Position numbers and translations under genes: made by a program. This document shows positions 45,895 to 55,719 of a stretch of DNA of 64,000 nucleotides, piece after piece. Under the pieces are notes generated by a model that worked only from the letters and a program-made list of their open reading frames with translations, was not told where the DNA came from and did no database searches. Each line of letters starts with the position of its first letter. The first letter of the stretch is position 1. Origin of the DNA: Herminiimonas sp. KBW02 (GTDB lineage Bacteria; Pseudomonadota; Gammaproteobacteria; Burkholderiales; Burkholderiaceae_D); the NCBI RefSeq assembly GCF_003852535.1, contig NZ_QAJP01000004.1:482719-546718 (forward strand), read 5' to 3'.

Positions 45895-45962
45895 GCAAAT
45901 GAACGCAAGGAGTGCAGGCATGCAAGCTGCGGCAAGCCTCTATCTGTATGCGTCGCCAACAA

Positions 45963-46001
45963 TGCAATAACCGTGATGCTTGCGCGACCACGGTTATTGC
46001 A
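45963..46001 (-). repeat. 13-bp inverted repeat after the TonB receptor
   Basis: TGCAATAACCGTG and CACGGTTATTGCA flank a 13-base loop, between the receptor stop (46028) and the PepSY gene. No T-run; possibly an operon-internal RNA end or processing hairpin. Confidence 0.65.
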
Positions 46002-46027
46002 CAACGGCGCGGATTGCGCCTGCTGCA

Positions 46028-48481
46028 TCAGAATCGATAGATGGAACTGACGTTGATAGTCCGCTCAGCGTTGCGATAGCAGAAGGTGCCATTGCAATCG
46101 GTCAGGAATTGCTTGTCCAGCAAGTTATTCACATTAATGGAGAAACGCCATGGTCCCTGGTCAAAACCGAGAGCCGCATCCATCAACGCAAAGCTCTGGT
46201 TGCTGATGTTGAGATTGTTATCGTCTGCATCAGAGCGCGCTTTTCCCAGGTAACGTATGCCGAGGGCAGAGTATGCTTTGACCGAACTGCCGAGATTGAA
46301 GTTATATTTCCCCCATATCGACGCGCTGTGTTTAGGAGCACCTTGTTGGCGCAAACCAAGATCTTTGTCATTGCTTTTGGTGACTTCCGTGTCGAGGTAA
46401 GTATATTGCGCAATCAGACTCATATTGCGGTTCAGTTCGGCGCGTGTCTCCAACTCGAGGCCGCGTGAAGTTACTTCACCAGTTTGCACAACTTCTCTAC
46501 GATTTTGCGGCGCAGGTGTGGATACATTCTGCCTTACTAAATTGAACACCGATGCGGTGTAACTAACACGTTGTCCGACCGGCTGATACCTTACGCCAGC
46601 CTCAAATTGCTTACCGGTAGAAGGTTTCAATACATTGCCATACACATCGTTACCGATCTCGGGTGAAAATGAACTGGCGTAGCTAATGTAAGGTGCCCAA
46701 CCAGAGTCGAATAAGTAAACTGCGCCGATACGGCCGGTGGTAGCGCTGGCAGACTGGTCATAGGCGATCACGCTTGTGCCTGAAGCCGGGAAAATCCGGT
46801 TGCCCGTCGTTTCTGCTTTATCGTGCCGTAATCCTGCGGTGACAACCCATCGATCAAATTTCATTTGATCTTGAATATATAAGCCGGTTTGGCTCGAAGG
46901 AATACGTTGAATCTCAGGGTCGCTTGCACGTGTGACGGTTTGTTGTCCCGTGTAAACAGGATTGAACAGATCAATTGACTGAATGTTGGGCGTGTCATAG
47001 ATGTATTCATTGGTGGTGCGCGATTTGGCGTAATCAACGCCCACCAGGACGTTATGCTCTATCGCACCACTCTTGAGACGTCCCTGCACGCGAGTATCAA
47101 GCAAGAGACCTTTCCAATGCGATTCACGTGGCGAAAACCGACGTGTCAAGGTTCGACCATCTGCCTGTAAAGCCATCGGGAAGACATTGGTTTCGTCACG
47201 ATCAAATTCGCTATATCGGAAATTCTGCTGAACCGACCATGTGTCATTAAAACGGTGTTCGAATTCATAGCCCACCATCCTGTTGTCGCGCTTCCAGCGA
47301 TTATCCAGACCACCGATATTCACTTTTGGGTTGACCTGACCGAGCGCACCAGGATTCTGCAGCTGATTGGGCCAGGAGTAAGCCTGATCATCCTTTTGAT
47401 AGGTTCCCATCAAGGTCAGCTTGGTTGCCGCATTTGGCTTCCATGTTATCGCCGGGGCGATAAAGAAGCGGTTGTCTTTGTCGAAAGCAAGGCGCGTTGC
47501 TGATTCGCGCGCCAACATGGTAACGCGGTAAGTCCACTCCGGATCGCCTTTAAACGTGCCGCCGATATCACCCTTGATTTGCTTGCGATCATAGGTGCCG
47601 TACTCAACTCCTATCTCGCGTATCGCTTCAGCGGTCGGTCTTTTGCTGACTGCGTTAACCATCCCGCCTGGCGGTGTCTGGCCATATAGCACAGAGGCGG
47701 GGCCGCGCAATACCTCAAGGCGCTCAAGGCCATAAGGTTCGATAGGTGCGGCGTAGGCACGTCCGGACGTCAATAAACCGTCAAGGAAAATGCCAGCTGT
47801 GCCAAGCGGAAAACCGCGCAGCTTTGAAAACTCGTCAACTGCCCATGGTTTTAGATTTGGTGTAACGCCAGCGGTGTAACGCAAGGCTTCGTCTAGCGAT
47901 TCTGCTTTCCGATCACCAATTTCATCAGCCGTGATGATGGAGATCGACTGCGGAATCTCGATCAGGAGCGTATCTGTTTTGCTACCAGTAGCGCTGCGCT
48001 TGGCGACATAGCCTTTGACTGGTCCGGTTGCTGTTTCGTCGTAAGCAGACTTGACTGTGACAGCTGGCAACATCGCCTCCGCATTGCCATTCGTTGATTT
48101 GCGCAGGACATATCCGTTGTTGTTGGTATTCACGCCCTCCAGGCCGGTACCCGCCAGCAGCGCGGCTAATCCCGCCTGTGCACTGAAGTTGCCTTGCAAG
48201 CCAGGGCTGCTTTTTCCTTGCGCCAGCTCACTGGTGCCGGAGAGGTAAATACCGGACTCGCCGATGAAGCGACTCAACACCGTGGATAAAGGGCCGGCCG
48301 GAATGTTGTAGCTTTTGCTGGCGCTTGCGGCTTGCTGTGCGTGGGCAACGGAGAAGGCTGGTGACAATGCAAGACCGGCAAATGCGAGATGGATGGCCAG
48401 CATCAGCGGGCGCATCATGGGTGGCGTTGCAGCGTCGATAGTGTCGCGATGACGCGATAAGCGGGATAGGCGGGATTGCAT
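46028..48481 (-). CDS. TonB-dependent siderophore receptor with STN signalling domain
   Basis: The protein is 817 residues from ATG 48481. A long signal peptide ends SVAHAQQA. Then comes an STN domain (NIPAGPLSTVLSRFIGESGI, near residues 60-130), which talks to FecR; the plug (IEIPQSISIITADEIGDR, LRGPASVLYGQTPPGGMVN); and a 22-strand barrel ending in a terminal aromatic (SSIYRF). It is an outer-membrane transporter of a ferric siderophore that also signals to the FecR-FecI pair encoded just upstream. Confidence 0.92.
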   Translation of the reverse strand: MQSRLSRLSRHRDTIDAATPPMMRPLMLAIHLAFAGLALSPAFSVAHAQQAASASKSYNIPAGPLSTVLSRFIGESGIYLSGTSELAQGKSSPGLQGNFSAQAGLAALLAGTGLEGVNTNNNGYVLRKSTNGNAEAMLPAVTVKSAYDETATGPVKGYVAKRSATGSKTDTLLIEIPQSISIITADEIGDRKAESLDEALRYTAGVTPNLKPWAVDEFSKLRGFPLGTAGIFLDGLLTSGRAYAAPIEPYGLERLEVLRGPASVLYGQTPPGGMVNAVSKRPTAEAIREIGVEYGTYDRKQIKGDIGGTFKGDPEWTYRVTMLARESATRLAFDKDNRFFIAPAITWKPNAATKLTLMGTYQKDDQAYSWPNQLQNPGALGQVNPKVNIGGLDNRWKRDNRMVGYEFEHRFNDTWSVQQNFRYSEFDRDETNVFPMALQADGRTLTRRFSPRESHWKGLLLDTRVQGRLKSGAIEHNVLVGVDYAKSRTTNEYIYDTPNIQSIDLFNPVYTGQQTVTRASDPEIQRIPSSQTGLYIQDQMKFDRWVVTAGLRHDKAETTGNRIFPASGTSVIAYDQSASATTGRIGAVYLFDSGWAPYISYASSFSPEIGNDVYGNVLKPSTGKQFEAGVRYQPVGQRVSYTASVFNLVRQNVSTPAPQNRREVVQTGEVTSRGLELETRAELNRNMSLIAQYTYLDTEVTKSNDKDLGLRQQGAPKHSASIWGKYNFNLGSSVKAYSALGIRYLGKARSDADDNNLNISNQSFALMDAALGFDQGPWRFSINVNNLLDKQFLTDCNGTFCYRNAERTINVSSIYRF

Positions 48482-48610
48482 CGGCGTATCTTTCTTCGGT
48501 AAGTAGGGTGACAAAATGAGTTCTTCATCTTGTGAACCGAACGAACCGTCGGAATCCGGAACCTGTTTACCCAAAAAAATGAAAATAATTTTTACAGGCT
48601 GATGCAGACC

Positions 48611-49636
48611 TTAGCCGGACGTTTTTTTTGCCTCGATGGTGATCCACCAGGGCATGGTGCGCCTGATGTGGATAGGCAATACTTCTTCCAGCATACTGAG
48701 GACTTTGTCTCTATCCTGCAGCGGGTAGCCACCCAGCACCCGCAGATCGGCGACTTCCGGCGCGACATGCAGGTAGCCGTGGTGGTAGCGATTCAATTCC
48801 GCAACCAGATCCTGCAGTGACATATCTTCCGCCAGCAGGATTTGCCTGATCCAGGCTTCGCGTGCTGCTTCGGCTGGTACAGACTCGCTGATCGCGGTGT
48901 TGCTAAAGCTGACTTGCTGGCCTGCTTCTATGATGCGGGTCGCATCCGTACCGACAGGGCTGACTTCAACAGCGCCCTCGAATACTGTCAGGTGCGTGAT
49001 GTCATCGTTCTGCCTGACCGTGAAGCGGGTGCCCAGTGCACGCATGCGGCCTTGTTTGCTGTCGACGACAAAAGGACGTGTCTTATCAGCGGCAGTCTGG
49101 ATCAGCATTTCGCCCTCCAGCAAATGCACGCGACGCAACGAGCTTTGATAGTCAGCGTTAAACGCGCTGGCGGTATTGAGCCAGATACGCGTGCCGTCCT
49201 GCATGGCTATCTCACGTACTTCACCGGTGGCAGTGCGGTAATCAGCGTTCCATGCCAGCACTACATCCGGTACCAGTTGATGTCGGCTTGCTACCCAGCC
49301 CAGCACTCCGCCACCAGCGAGGAGAGCGATGCCGTTGAGTATCTGGCGACGTTTGAGCAACTTGCTGCGTGCGTTGTGAAATGCCGCGACGGCTGCGTCC
49401 TTGCGGCTGTCGGACTGCACCGGCTCAAAGCGGCGGCTGATGTTTTCTACATAGCCCCAGGCATCCTGGTGGCTGGCATCCTGCTCCAGCCAATTGCGCC
49501 AGTTGTTGCGATCTTCATCGCTGGCGGTACCTGAGCGCAATAGCACAAACCATTCCGCAGCTTGCTGCAGGACCTGTGCCGATGGTGCCCGTGACGGCAG
49601 CCCGGAGGAGCGTAGTTTGATATCCAGTGTAGACAC
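48611..49636 (-). CDS. fecR: FecR-type anti-sigma/sigma regulator
   Basis: The protein is 341 residues from GTG 49636, 8 bases after the fecI stop. The N-terminal cytoplasmic part (AAEWFVLLRSGTASDEDRNN) leads to a membrane helix (ILNGIALLAGGGVLGWVA), then a periplasmic FecR domain (GEVREIAMQDGTRIWLNTAS, ALGTRFTVRQ) and a C-terminal STN-like tail (GGYPLQDRDKVLSMLEEV). It relays siderophore binding by the receptor to the sigma factor. Gene order fecI-fecR-receptor is classical. Confidence 0.9.
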   Translation of the reverse strand: MSTLDIKLRSSGLPSRAPSAQVLQQAAEWFVLLRSGTASDEDRNNWRNWLEQDASHQDAWGYVENISRRFEPVQSDSRKDAAVAAFHNARSKLLKRRQILNGIALLAGGGVLGWVASRHQLVPDVVLAWNADYRTATGEVREIAMQDGTRIWLNTASAFNADYQSSLRRVHLLEGEMLIQTAADKTRPFVVDSKQGRMRALGTRFTVRQNDDITHLTVFEGAVEVSPVGTDATRIIEAGQQVSFSNTAISESVPAEAAREAWIRQILLAEDMSLQDLVAELNRYHHGYLHVAPEVADLRVLGGYPLQDRDKVLSMLEEVLPIHIRRTMPWWITIEAKKTSG

Positions 49637-49644
49637 GGTGTGCT

Positions 49645-50181
49645 TTATTCCGAAAGGTGGGCAGCCAGGTGCTGTGCTTCCAGCGCCATGCAATGCAGCA
49701 TGGCCTGGGTCATGTATTTGCGCACCATGCGATCGGAGACGCCGAGTTCTGCTGCTACTTCCTTGTCGGTCATGCCATACACCATCGCCATGACAAAGGC
49801 GCTGGCTGCTTTGTTGGGTAACTGGCTCAGCATTGCATCGATTTCCAGCAGCGCCTGGATCACCATCACCTGATGCTCGGCCGAAGGCATGATCGCTTCA
49901 GGGCGCGCGGCGATTGCTTCCAGCCAAGCCTGTTCGATTTCGCGACGACGCCACAAGTCTATGCACAGGCCTTTGGCGATGGTGCTGAGGCAGGCGCGGG
50001 CACCATCGAAGCTGTCAAAGCCACGCGGCTTGTTGAGTAGTCTTAAGAAGGTGTCTTGTGCCAGATCGGCCGCATCGAAAGTATTGCCCAGGCGTCGCCT
50101 GAGCCAGGTCGTCAGCCAGCCGTGATGGTCGCTGTAGAGCGTGTGCATTTCCTGCTGGAAGACGGGTTCGGCGGAGGACAT
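49645..50181 (-). CDS. fecI: FecI-type ECF sigma factor
   Basis: The protein is 178 residues from ATG 50181. Region 2 (WLRRRLGNTFDAADLAQDTF, ARACLSTIAKGLCIDLWRRR) and region 4 (LPNKAASAFVMAMVYGMTDK, EVAAELGVSDRMVRKYMTQA) are complete. The start is fixed by a Fur box at 50208-50226: an in-frame ATG at 50235 would place that box inside the gene. It directs transcription of the receptor operon when the siderophore is bound. Confidence 0.9.
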   Translation of the reverse strand: MSSAEPVFQQEMHTLYSDHHGWLTTWLRRRLGNTFDAADLAQDTFLRLLNKPRGFDSFDGARACLSTIAKGLCIDLWRRREIEQAWLEAIAARPEAIMPSAEHQVMVIQALLEIDAMLSQLPNKAASAFVMAMVYGMTDKEVAAELGVSDRMVRKYMTQAMLHCMALEAQHLAAHLSE

Positions 50182-50207
50182 GGGCAAACGGGCAGGGAGG
50201 CAATAAA

Positions 50208-50226
50208 AATGAGAACGATTCTCATT
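50208..50226 (-). promoter_or_regulatory. Fur box upstream of fecI
   Basis: AATGAGAA CGA TTCTCATT is a perfect 19-base palindrome matching the Fur consensus closely. It lies 27 bases before the fecI start and about 205 before the divergent XapX gene, so it mainly represses fecI when iron is plentiful. Confidence 0.85.
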
Positions 50227-50430
50227 ATAATCCATGCTGCTTATACACGGCAATTTCTGTTGCGATAGTGTTGTTTGCCAGTCTTGACGGCTGTCACCAG
50301 GCAGTTTCAAGGCGAAAACTGCATCATTAACAGCTAGCTTTTCCCGGGAAGAAATAGCATTCTGATCCAATTGCGGATCGGACGGATCACTGATAATCCG
50401 CCGCATATGATGATTTTTAAAAGGTATTCC

Positions 50431-50673
50431 ATGTACCTGATGTCTATCGGCGCTGGCGTATTGGTCGGGGTGATATACGGATTGCTGCATGTGCGCTCCC
50501 CCGCGCCGCCAGCTATCGCTCTACTGGGTCTGCTCGGGATGCTGATCGGCGAGCAATTGGTACCGATTGCCACTCGTATCATCCAGCGAGAACCCATCAC
50601 GCTCTCCTGGTTTTGTGAGAATTGCTCTTCCAAAATTACAGGCGTTGACGCAGCAGAGCAGAACAAGAAATAA
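50431..50673 (+). CDS. XapX-domain small membrane protein
   Basis: The protein is 80 residues from ATG 50431 (AAGGT upstream). The first 50 residues are the XapX domain, two short helices with SIGAGVLVGVIYGLLHVRSP and ALLGLLGMLIGEQLVP. A short tail with CENC follows. XapX proteins take their name from xanthosine-operon context, and their function is unknown. It begins an apparent five-gene operon. Confidence 0.75.
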   Translation: MYLMSIGAGVLVGVIYGLLHVRSPAPPAIALLGLLGMLIGEQLVPIATRIIQREPITLSWFCENCSSKITGVDAAEQNKK

Positions 50674-50723
50674 CGGCGTTGTCCCCCTCTATCCACGCTT
50701 CCTCTCACCAGACGGGTCTCCTC

Positions 50724-52748
50724 ATGAATAACAATCGAAGAAATATATTGAAGTCCGTTGCGTCCGGCGCTGCACTGGCAACCCTGGGTGCGATGGCAGG
50801 CCGCTCCGCTCCTGCCGCAGCGGCATCGGCCGGTGCCAGCCTGCCTGCTACCGCACGCGGGCCCGCTGACAAGATCGCAAAGGCGGGAGCAGGTGCGGGC
50901 TCGACGATGATTCTGATCAATGGTCGTTTTCATACGGTGGATAAGAGTCGTCCGCTTGCGACCGCAGTCGCGATCAAGGATGGCAAGTTCCTGGCAGTCG
51001 GCGATCTGGAAGATGTGATGCGTCATCGCACGGCGGATAGCCAGGTGATAGACCTGAATGGTCGTACCGTGATCCCGGGCCTGAATGATTCGCACATCCA
51101 CCTGATACGCGGCGGCTTGAACTACAACCTCGAATTGCGCTGGGAAGGCGTGCCGTCGCTGGCAGACGCCTTGCGTATGTTGAAGGAGCAGGCATTGCGC
51201 ACGCCAAGTCCGCAATGGGTGCGTGTGGTCGGTGGCTGGACCGAGTTCCAGTTTGCCGAGAAACGCATGCCGACGCTGGAAGAAATTAATGCTGCGGCAC
51301 CGGATACTCCGGTCTTTGTGTTGCACCTGTACGACCGTGCCTTGCTCAATCGCGCGGCCTTGCGCGCGGTTGGTTATACCAAGGACACGCCGAATCCACC
51401 GGGCGGTGAAATCCAGCGCGATGCGGCTGGCAATCCGACCGGTATGTTGATTGCGAAACCGAATGCACTCATCTTGTACGCGACGCTGGCCAAAGGGCCG
51501 ACCCTGCCGCGCGAGTTGCAAGTGAACTCAACCCGTCAGTTCATGCGCGAACTGAATCGCCTGGGTATTACCAGCACGATTGATGCGGGCGGTGGTTTCC
51601 AGAACTACCCGGAAGATTACGAGATCATCGATCAGCTGGCGCGCGAACAGCAGTTGACGGTGCGCATCGCCTACAACCTGTTCACACAGAACAAGGGCAA
51701 GGAGCTGGAAGATTTCCAGAAATGGACCGGCATGATCAAGCCGGGGCAGGGCGATGATTTCTACCGACACAATGGTGCAGGTGAAATGCTGGTGTTTTCA
51801 GCTGCCGACTTTGAAGACTTCCTTGAGCCGCGCCCCGAGCTGGCGGCAGGGATGGAAGATGAGCTGGAAAAAGTGGTGCGTCATCTGGTGTCGCAACGCT
51901 GGCCGTTCCGCCTGCATGCCACTTACGATGAATCGATAGGTCGTATGCTGGACGTGTTTGAAAAAGTAAATCGCGATACGCCATTCAATGGCTTGCGCTG
52001 GATGTTCGATCATGCGGAGACGATTACGCCACGCAACATCGACCGTGTACATGCACTGGGTGGTGGCATTGCGATCCAACACCGGATGGCATTCCAGGGT
52101 GAGTATTTTGTTGAGCGTTATGGTGCTGAAGCTGCTGCACACACGCCGCCTATCAAGCGCATGCTCGAATCCGGTGTGCCGGTCGGCGGAGGTACCGATG
52201 CGACCCGTGTTGCCAGCTACAACCCATGGACCGCTTTGTACTGGCTGGTATCCGGCCGCACCGTAGGTGGCATGAAGTTGTACCAGACCGGTGCGCAGTT
52301 ATCACGTGATACGGCTTTGGAATTGTGGACCAATGGCAGTGCATGGTTCTCCAGTGACCAGGGCAAGAAAGGCCGCATCCAGGAAGGTCAGCTGGCCGAT
52401 CTGGCGGTACTGTCGGCAGATTTCTTCAGCATACAAGAGGACGACATCAAGTCGCTGGAGTCAGTGCTGACCGTGGTGGGTGGCAAGGTTGTATTCGGTG
52501 CCAATGAGTTTGTGAATCTCGCACCGCCACCGATCCCGGTATTGCCGGACTGGTCGCCGGTGAAAACCGTGCCTGGTCATTACCGTCGTGTGAACGCCAA
52601 GCAGCAAGTCGCAGCCTTGCCGCATCAATGCGCTGGTGCGTGTGGCGTGCATATGCATGCACATGATGTGGCGCGCAAATCCAACGTACCTATTTCAAAT
52701 TACTCCGGTTTCTGGGGTGCGCTGGGTTGCAGCTGTTTTGCGTTCTGA
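50724..52748 (+). CDS. Tat-exported amidohydrolase (YtcJ-like) with Cys/His tail
   Basis: The protein is 674 residues from ATG 50724. A twin-arginine signal (NNNRRNILKSVASGAALATL) implies export folded, probably with its metal. The amidohydrolase core has GRTVIPGLNDSHIHLIRGG (the HxH metal motif), FDHAETITPRNIDRVHALGG and GGGTDATRVASYNPW. The substrate is unknown; YtcJ relatives cleave amides or cyclic imides. The C-terminal 40 residues add CAGACGVHMHAH and end GCSCFAF, an unusual metal-binding-looking tail. It lies between the XapX and DoxX genes. Confidence 0.83.
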   Translation: MNNNRRNILKSVASGAALATLGAMAGRSAPAAAASAGASLPATARGPADKIAKAGAGAGSTMILINGRFHTVDKSRPLATAVAIKDGKFLAVGDLEDVMRHRTADSQVIDLNGRTVIPGLNDSHIHLIRGGLNYNLELRWEGVPSLADALRMLKEQALRTPSPQWVRVVGGWTEFQFAEKRMPTLEEINAAAPDTPVFVLHLYDRALLNRAALRAVGYTKDTPNPPGGEIQRDAAGNPTGMLIAKPNALILYATLAKGPTLPRELQVNSTRQFMRELNRLGITSTIDAGGGFQNYPEDYEIIDQLAREQQLTVRIAYNLFTQNKGKELEDFQKWTGMIKPGQGDDFYRHNGAGEMLVFSAADFEDFLEPRPELAAGMEDELEKVVRHLVSQRWPFRLHATYDESIGRMLDVFEKVNRDTPFNGLRWMFDHAETITPRNIDRVHALGGGIAIQHRMAFQGEYFVERYGAEAAAHTPPIKRMLESGVPVGGGTDATRVASYNPWTALYWLVSGRTVGGMKLYQTGAQLSRDTALELWTNGSAWFSSDQGKKGRIQEGQLADLAVLSADFFSIQEDDIKSLESVLTVVGGKVVFGANEFVNLAPPPIPVLPDWSPVKTVPGHYRRVNAKQQVAALPHQCAGACGVHMHAHDVARKSNVPISNYSGFWGALGCSCFAF

Positions 52749-52752
52749 TGAT

Positions 52753-53172
52753 ATGACGAAAAAATTTCCCTTGCTGACTGTGCCGCAGATAGATCTGGGC
52801 TTGTTGTTCCTGCGCGTGAGCGGCGCTTTCATGCTGTTCCATGTGCATGGCTGGCCCAAGATCATGCATTACAGCGAGGAGCTGTTGCATATCGAGGATC
52901 CGTTTGGCTTGGGTACGCGCTTCTCCTTGCTGGCGGCGATTTTTGCCGAAGTGATTTGCGCCGTCCTGATCGCGCTGGGCTTGCTGACGCGCCTGGCCAG
53001 CCTGCCCGTCCTTGGTGTGTTGCTGGTGTCGATGTTGATCGTGCATACGCAGTGGTCAATCGCGGAAGGGCAGTTTGGCTGGTTGCTGATGATTATCTTT
53101 GGCACGATTGCATTGTGCGGCCCCGGCAAGTTTTCGTTTGATGCAGTGATACAACGCAAGCAGGTGGGCTGA
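52753..53172 (+). CDS. DoxX-family membrane protein
   Basis: The protein is 139 residues from ATG 52753, 4 bases past the amidohydrolase stop. Four hydrophobic helices with LFLRVSGAFMLFHVHGWPK, then FAEVICAVLIALGLLTRLAS, are typical of DoxX, small membrane proteins with redox or quinone-linked roles in some species. Its TGA overlaps the ATG of the MFS gene, so the genes are tightly coupled. Confidence 0.82.
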   Translation: MTKKFPLLTVPQIDLGLLFLRVSGAFMLFHVHGWPKIMHYSEELLHIEDPFGLGTRFSLLAAIFAEVICAVLIALGLLTRLASLPVLGVLLVSMLIVHTQWSIAEGQFGWLLMIIFGTIALCGPGKFSFDAVIQRKQVG

Positions 53173-54752
53173 TGGCAAATTCTTCGTTTAGTCCGCTCAG
53201 CAACAAACTGTTCCGCGCATTGTGGCTGGCCACCGTCGCATCCAATATCGGCACCTGGATGCATGATGTGGGCGCGGGCTGGATGATGACTTCACTCAGC
53301 ACCGATCCTTTCATGGTGGCGCTGGTGCAGGCTGCGACCAGCCTGCCTATGTTTTTGTTTGCCTTGCCGTCGGGCGTGCTGGCCGACATCATCGACCGTC
53401 GCAAGTATCTGTTGTTTGCACAGTTCTGGATGCTGATTACGGCGGCAGTGCTGAGTGCGCTGGCATTCGTCGGCATGGTGACACCTGAAATCCTGCTGGC
53501 GGCGACCTTCTTCCTGGGTGTCGGTGCGGCGATGGCGGCGCCGCCATTCCAGGCGATTGTGCCGGATCTGGTGGCGAAGGAAGACCTGGCCGCTGCAGTT
53601 GCGCTTAACTCGCTGGGCATCAATATCAGCCGCGCGATCGGGCCAGCGCTGGCCGGTATCATTTTGTCCTTTGCCGGACCAGCCGTGGTGTTCACTCTGA
53701 ATGCTTTGTCGGTGCTGGGTGTGGTTGCTGTGCTGTACTTCTGGCAATCGCCGAAAAAGGTACAGCGTTTGCCTGCTGAGCATTTCCTGCCAGCGGTGCG
53801 CGCAGGCTTGCGCTATGTGCATGCCGCCCCTGTACTGCGCGTGGTTCTGATCCGTGCGGTCGCTTTCTTTGTGTTTGGTAGTGCCGCCTGGGCCTTGTTG
53901 CCCCTGGTCGCGCGGAACGGCCTCGGTCTCGGTGCCGGTGGTTACGGCATCCTGCTGGCTTGCATAGGCCTCGGTGCGGTTGCTGGCGCGCTGGTCTTGC
54001 CGGGTTTGCGCAAGCGCTATTCCAACGATGCACTGGCACTTGGTGCCACGCTGATATTTGCTGCTTCCATGCTGGCGCTGGCGATGATGAAAAGTGCGGT
54101 GCTGCTGGGTGTGATCCTCTTGTTCTCCGGCTTCGCCTGGATTGCGATGTTGTCTATCCTCAACGTGGGCGCACAACGCAGTTCGGCCGGCTGGGTCAAG
54201 GCACGCGCACTGGCCGTGTATCTGGTGGTGTTCTTTGGCTCGATGGCGGCAGGCAGTGCCATCTGGGGCCAGACCGCAGGCAGGCTCGGTACGTCCAGCG
54301 CGTTGATCATTGCTGCAGTCGGCATGATTCTGTTCTGCGCTACCGCATTGCGCTGGCGTCTCGACTTGTCGCCGGATCTGAATCTGGCGCCTTCCAGACA
54401 CTTGAGCAAACACGGTAGCAGTGACGCCACAGCCGGTCCTGCACATGATTCCGGCCCGGTAATGATTACGGTCGAGTATCTGGTGGCGGCTGACAGGCAG
54501 GCCGAGTTCAAACTTGCGATCCGGGAAATGCGTCGGGTACGCCGCCGTGGCGGGGCGCTGACCTGGAGTGTGTTTGAAGATACTGCCCAGCCAGGTCGCT
54601 ACATCGAAACCTTCGTCGTTGAGTCCTGGCTCGAGCATTTGCGTCAGGAAGATCGTTTTACCGAAAACGACAAGGCCATCACCCTGCGTGCGTATGGTTT
54701 CCACAGCGGACCGGGCACGCCGCGTATCGAACATTTTATTGCTGCTGTATAG
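53172..54752 (+). CDS. MFS_3/EntS-like exporter with C-terminal soluble domain
   Basis: The protein is 526 residues. Residues 1-400 form twelve helices with WMHDVGAGWMMTSLSTDPFM and SGVLADIIDRRKYL in the first loop. Residues 430-526 (MITVEYLVAADRQAEFKLAI, TWSVFEDTAQPGRYIETFVV) form a soluble antibiotic-monooxygenase-like domain that accompanies this transporter subgroup. EntS-type members export siderophores or other small compounds. It is the fourth gene of the operon. The substrate is unknown. Confidence 0.83.
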   Translation: MANSSFSPLSNKLFRALWLATVASNIGTWMHDVGAGWMMTSLSTDPFMVALVQAATSLPMFLFALPSGVLADIIDRRKYLLFAQFWMLITAAVLSALAFVGMVTPEILLAATFFLGVGAAMAAPPFQAIVPDLVAKEDLAAAVALNSLGINISRAIGPALAGIILSFAGPAVVFTLNALSVLGVVAVLYFWQSPKKVQRLPAEHFLPAVRAGLRYVHAAPVLRVVLIRAVAFFVFGSAAWALLPLVARNGLGLGAGGYGILLACIGLGAVAGALVLPGLRKRYSNDALALGATLIFAASMLALAMMKSAVLLGVILLFSGFAWIAMLSILNVGAQRSSAGWVKARALAVYLVVFFGSMAAGSAIWGQTAGRLGTSSALIIAAVGMILFCATALRWRLDLSPDLNLAPSRHLSKHGSSDATAGPAHDSGPVMITVEYLVAADRQAEFKLAIREMRRVRRRGGALTWSVFEDTAQPGRYIETFVVESWLEHLRQEDRFTENDKAITLRAYGFHSGPGTPRIEHFIAAV

Positions 54753-54831
54753 GGCAGGCACCTGGCATGTCTGCAGGTTTTATTTTCGCGACTAACTACC
54801 CGTAGTCACTTTTAACTGAATGGAGCATGGT

Positions 54832-55524
54832 ATGAGTAATCCGAAACTGGAAGTATTGACCCCAAGTAATTCGCAGCTGATTTTCATCGATCACCAGCCG
54901 CAAATGGCTTTCGGTGTGCAATCGATAGATCGCCAGACCCTGAAAAACAATACGGTTGCACTGGCCAAGGCTGGCAAGACATTCAATATTCCTACCATCA
55001 TCACCACGGTGGAAACAGAAAGCTTTTCCGGTCACACCTATCCGGAATTGCTGGACGTATTCCCGGGCAAGGAAATCCTGGAGCGTACTTCCATGAATTC
55101 ATGGGATGACCAAAAGGTACGTGACGCATTGAAGAAAAATGGCCGCAAGAAAGTCGTGGTTGCTGGTCTGTGGACCGAAGTCTGCAATAACAGTTTCGCC
55201 CTGTGCGCCATGCTGGAAGGCGACTATGAAATCTACATGGTGGCCGATGCTTCCGGTGGTACTTCAGTGATGGCACATGACCTGGCCATGCAACGCATGA
55301 TTCAGGCCGGCGTGGTGCCTGTCACCTGGCAGCAAGTCATGCTGGAATGGCAGCGTGACTGGGCACGCAAGGAGACTTACGATGCCGTGACCTCCATCGT
55401 GAAAGAACATTCCGGTGCATACGGCATGGGTATCGATTACGCTTACACCATGGTGCACAAGGCTCCGGCACGCTCGGTCGGCGCGCACGAAACACTGGCG
55501 CCGGTGCCAGCTCCGGTACGCTGA
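54832..55524 (+). CDS. isochorismatase-family cysteine hydrolase (YcaC-like)
   Basis: The protein is 230 residues from ATG 54832, chosen for the GGAG 6 bases before it over ATG 54820. It follows YcaC closely: SQLIFIDHQPQMAFGV with catalytic Asp20, ERTSMNSWDD, and VVVAGLWTEVCNNSFALCAM with nucleophile Cys118. YcaC itself has no settled substrate; related enzymes cleave amides and carbamates. It closes the five-gene operon after an 79-base gap. A 9-bp inverted repeat without T-run follows near 55535. Confidence 0.85.
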   Translation: MSNPKLEVLTPSNSQLIFIDHQPQMAFGVQSIDRQTLKNNTVALAKAGKTFNIPTIITTVETESFSGHTYPELLDVFPGKEILERTSMNSWDDQKVRDALKKNGRKKVVVAGLWTEVCNNSFALCAMLEGDYEIYMVADASGGTSVMAHDLAMQRMIQAGVVPVTWQQVMLEWQRDWARKETYDAVTSIVKEHSGAYGMGIDYAYTMVHKAPARSVGAHETLAPVPAPVR

Positions 55525-55719
55525 TAGCTGCAAGCTTGCTGCACAGATGCGCAGCAAGCGCAGATCACATGCGTAAGGCCATCGTCTGTATGGACGGTGT
55601 GCCTTACTCCTGTCATCTTTATCCGGCCATCCTGGGCCGCGGTATCAAGTAAACTGTTCGTTCGACGACCCATTCCCGTCGCTGATCGCAGCGGGAATTG
55701 GTCGTAAATCGGTCGTATC

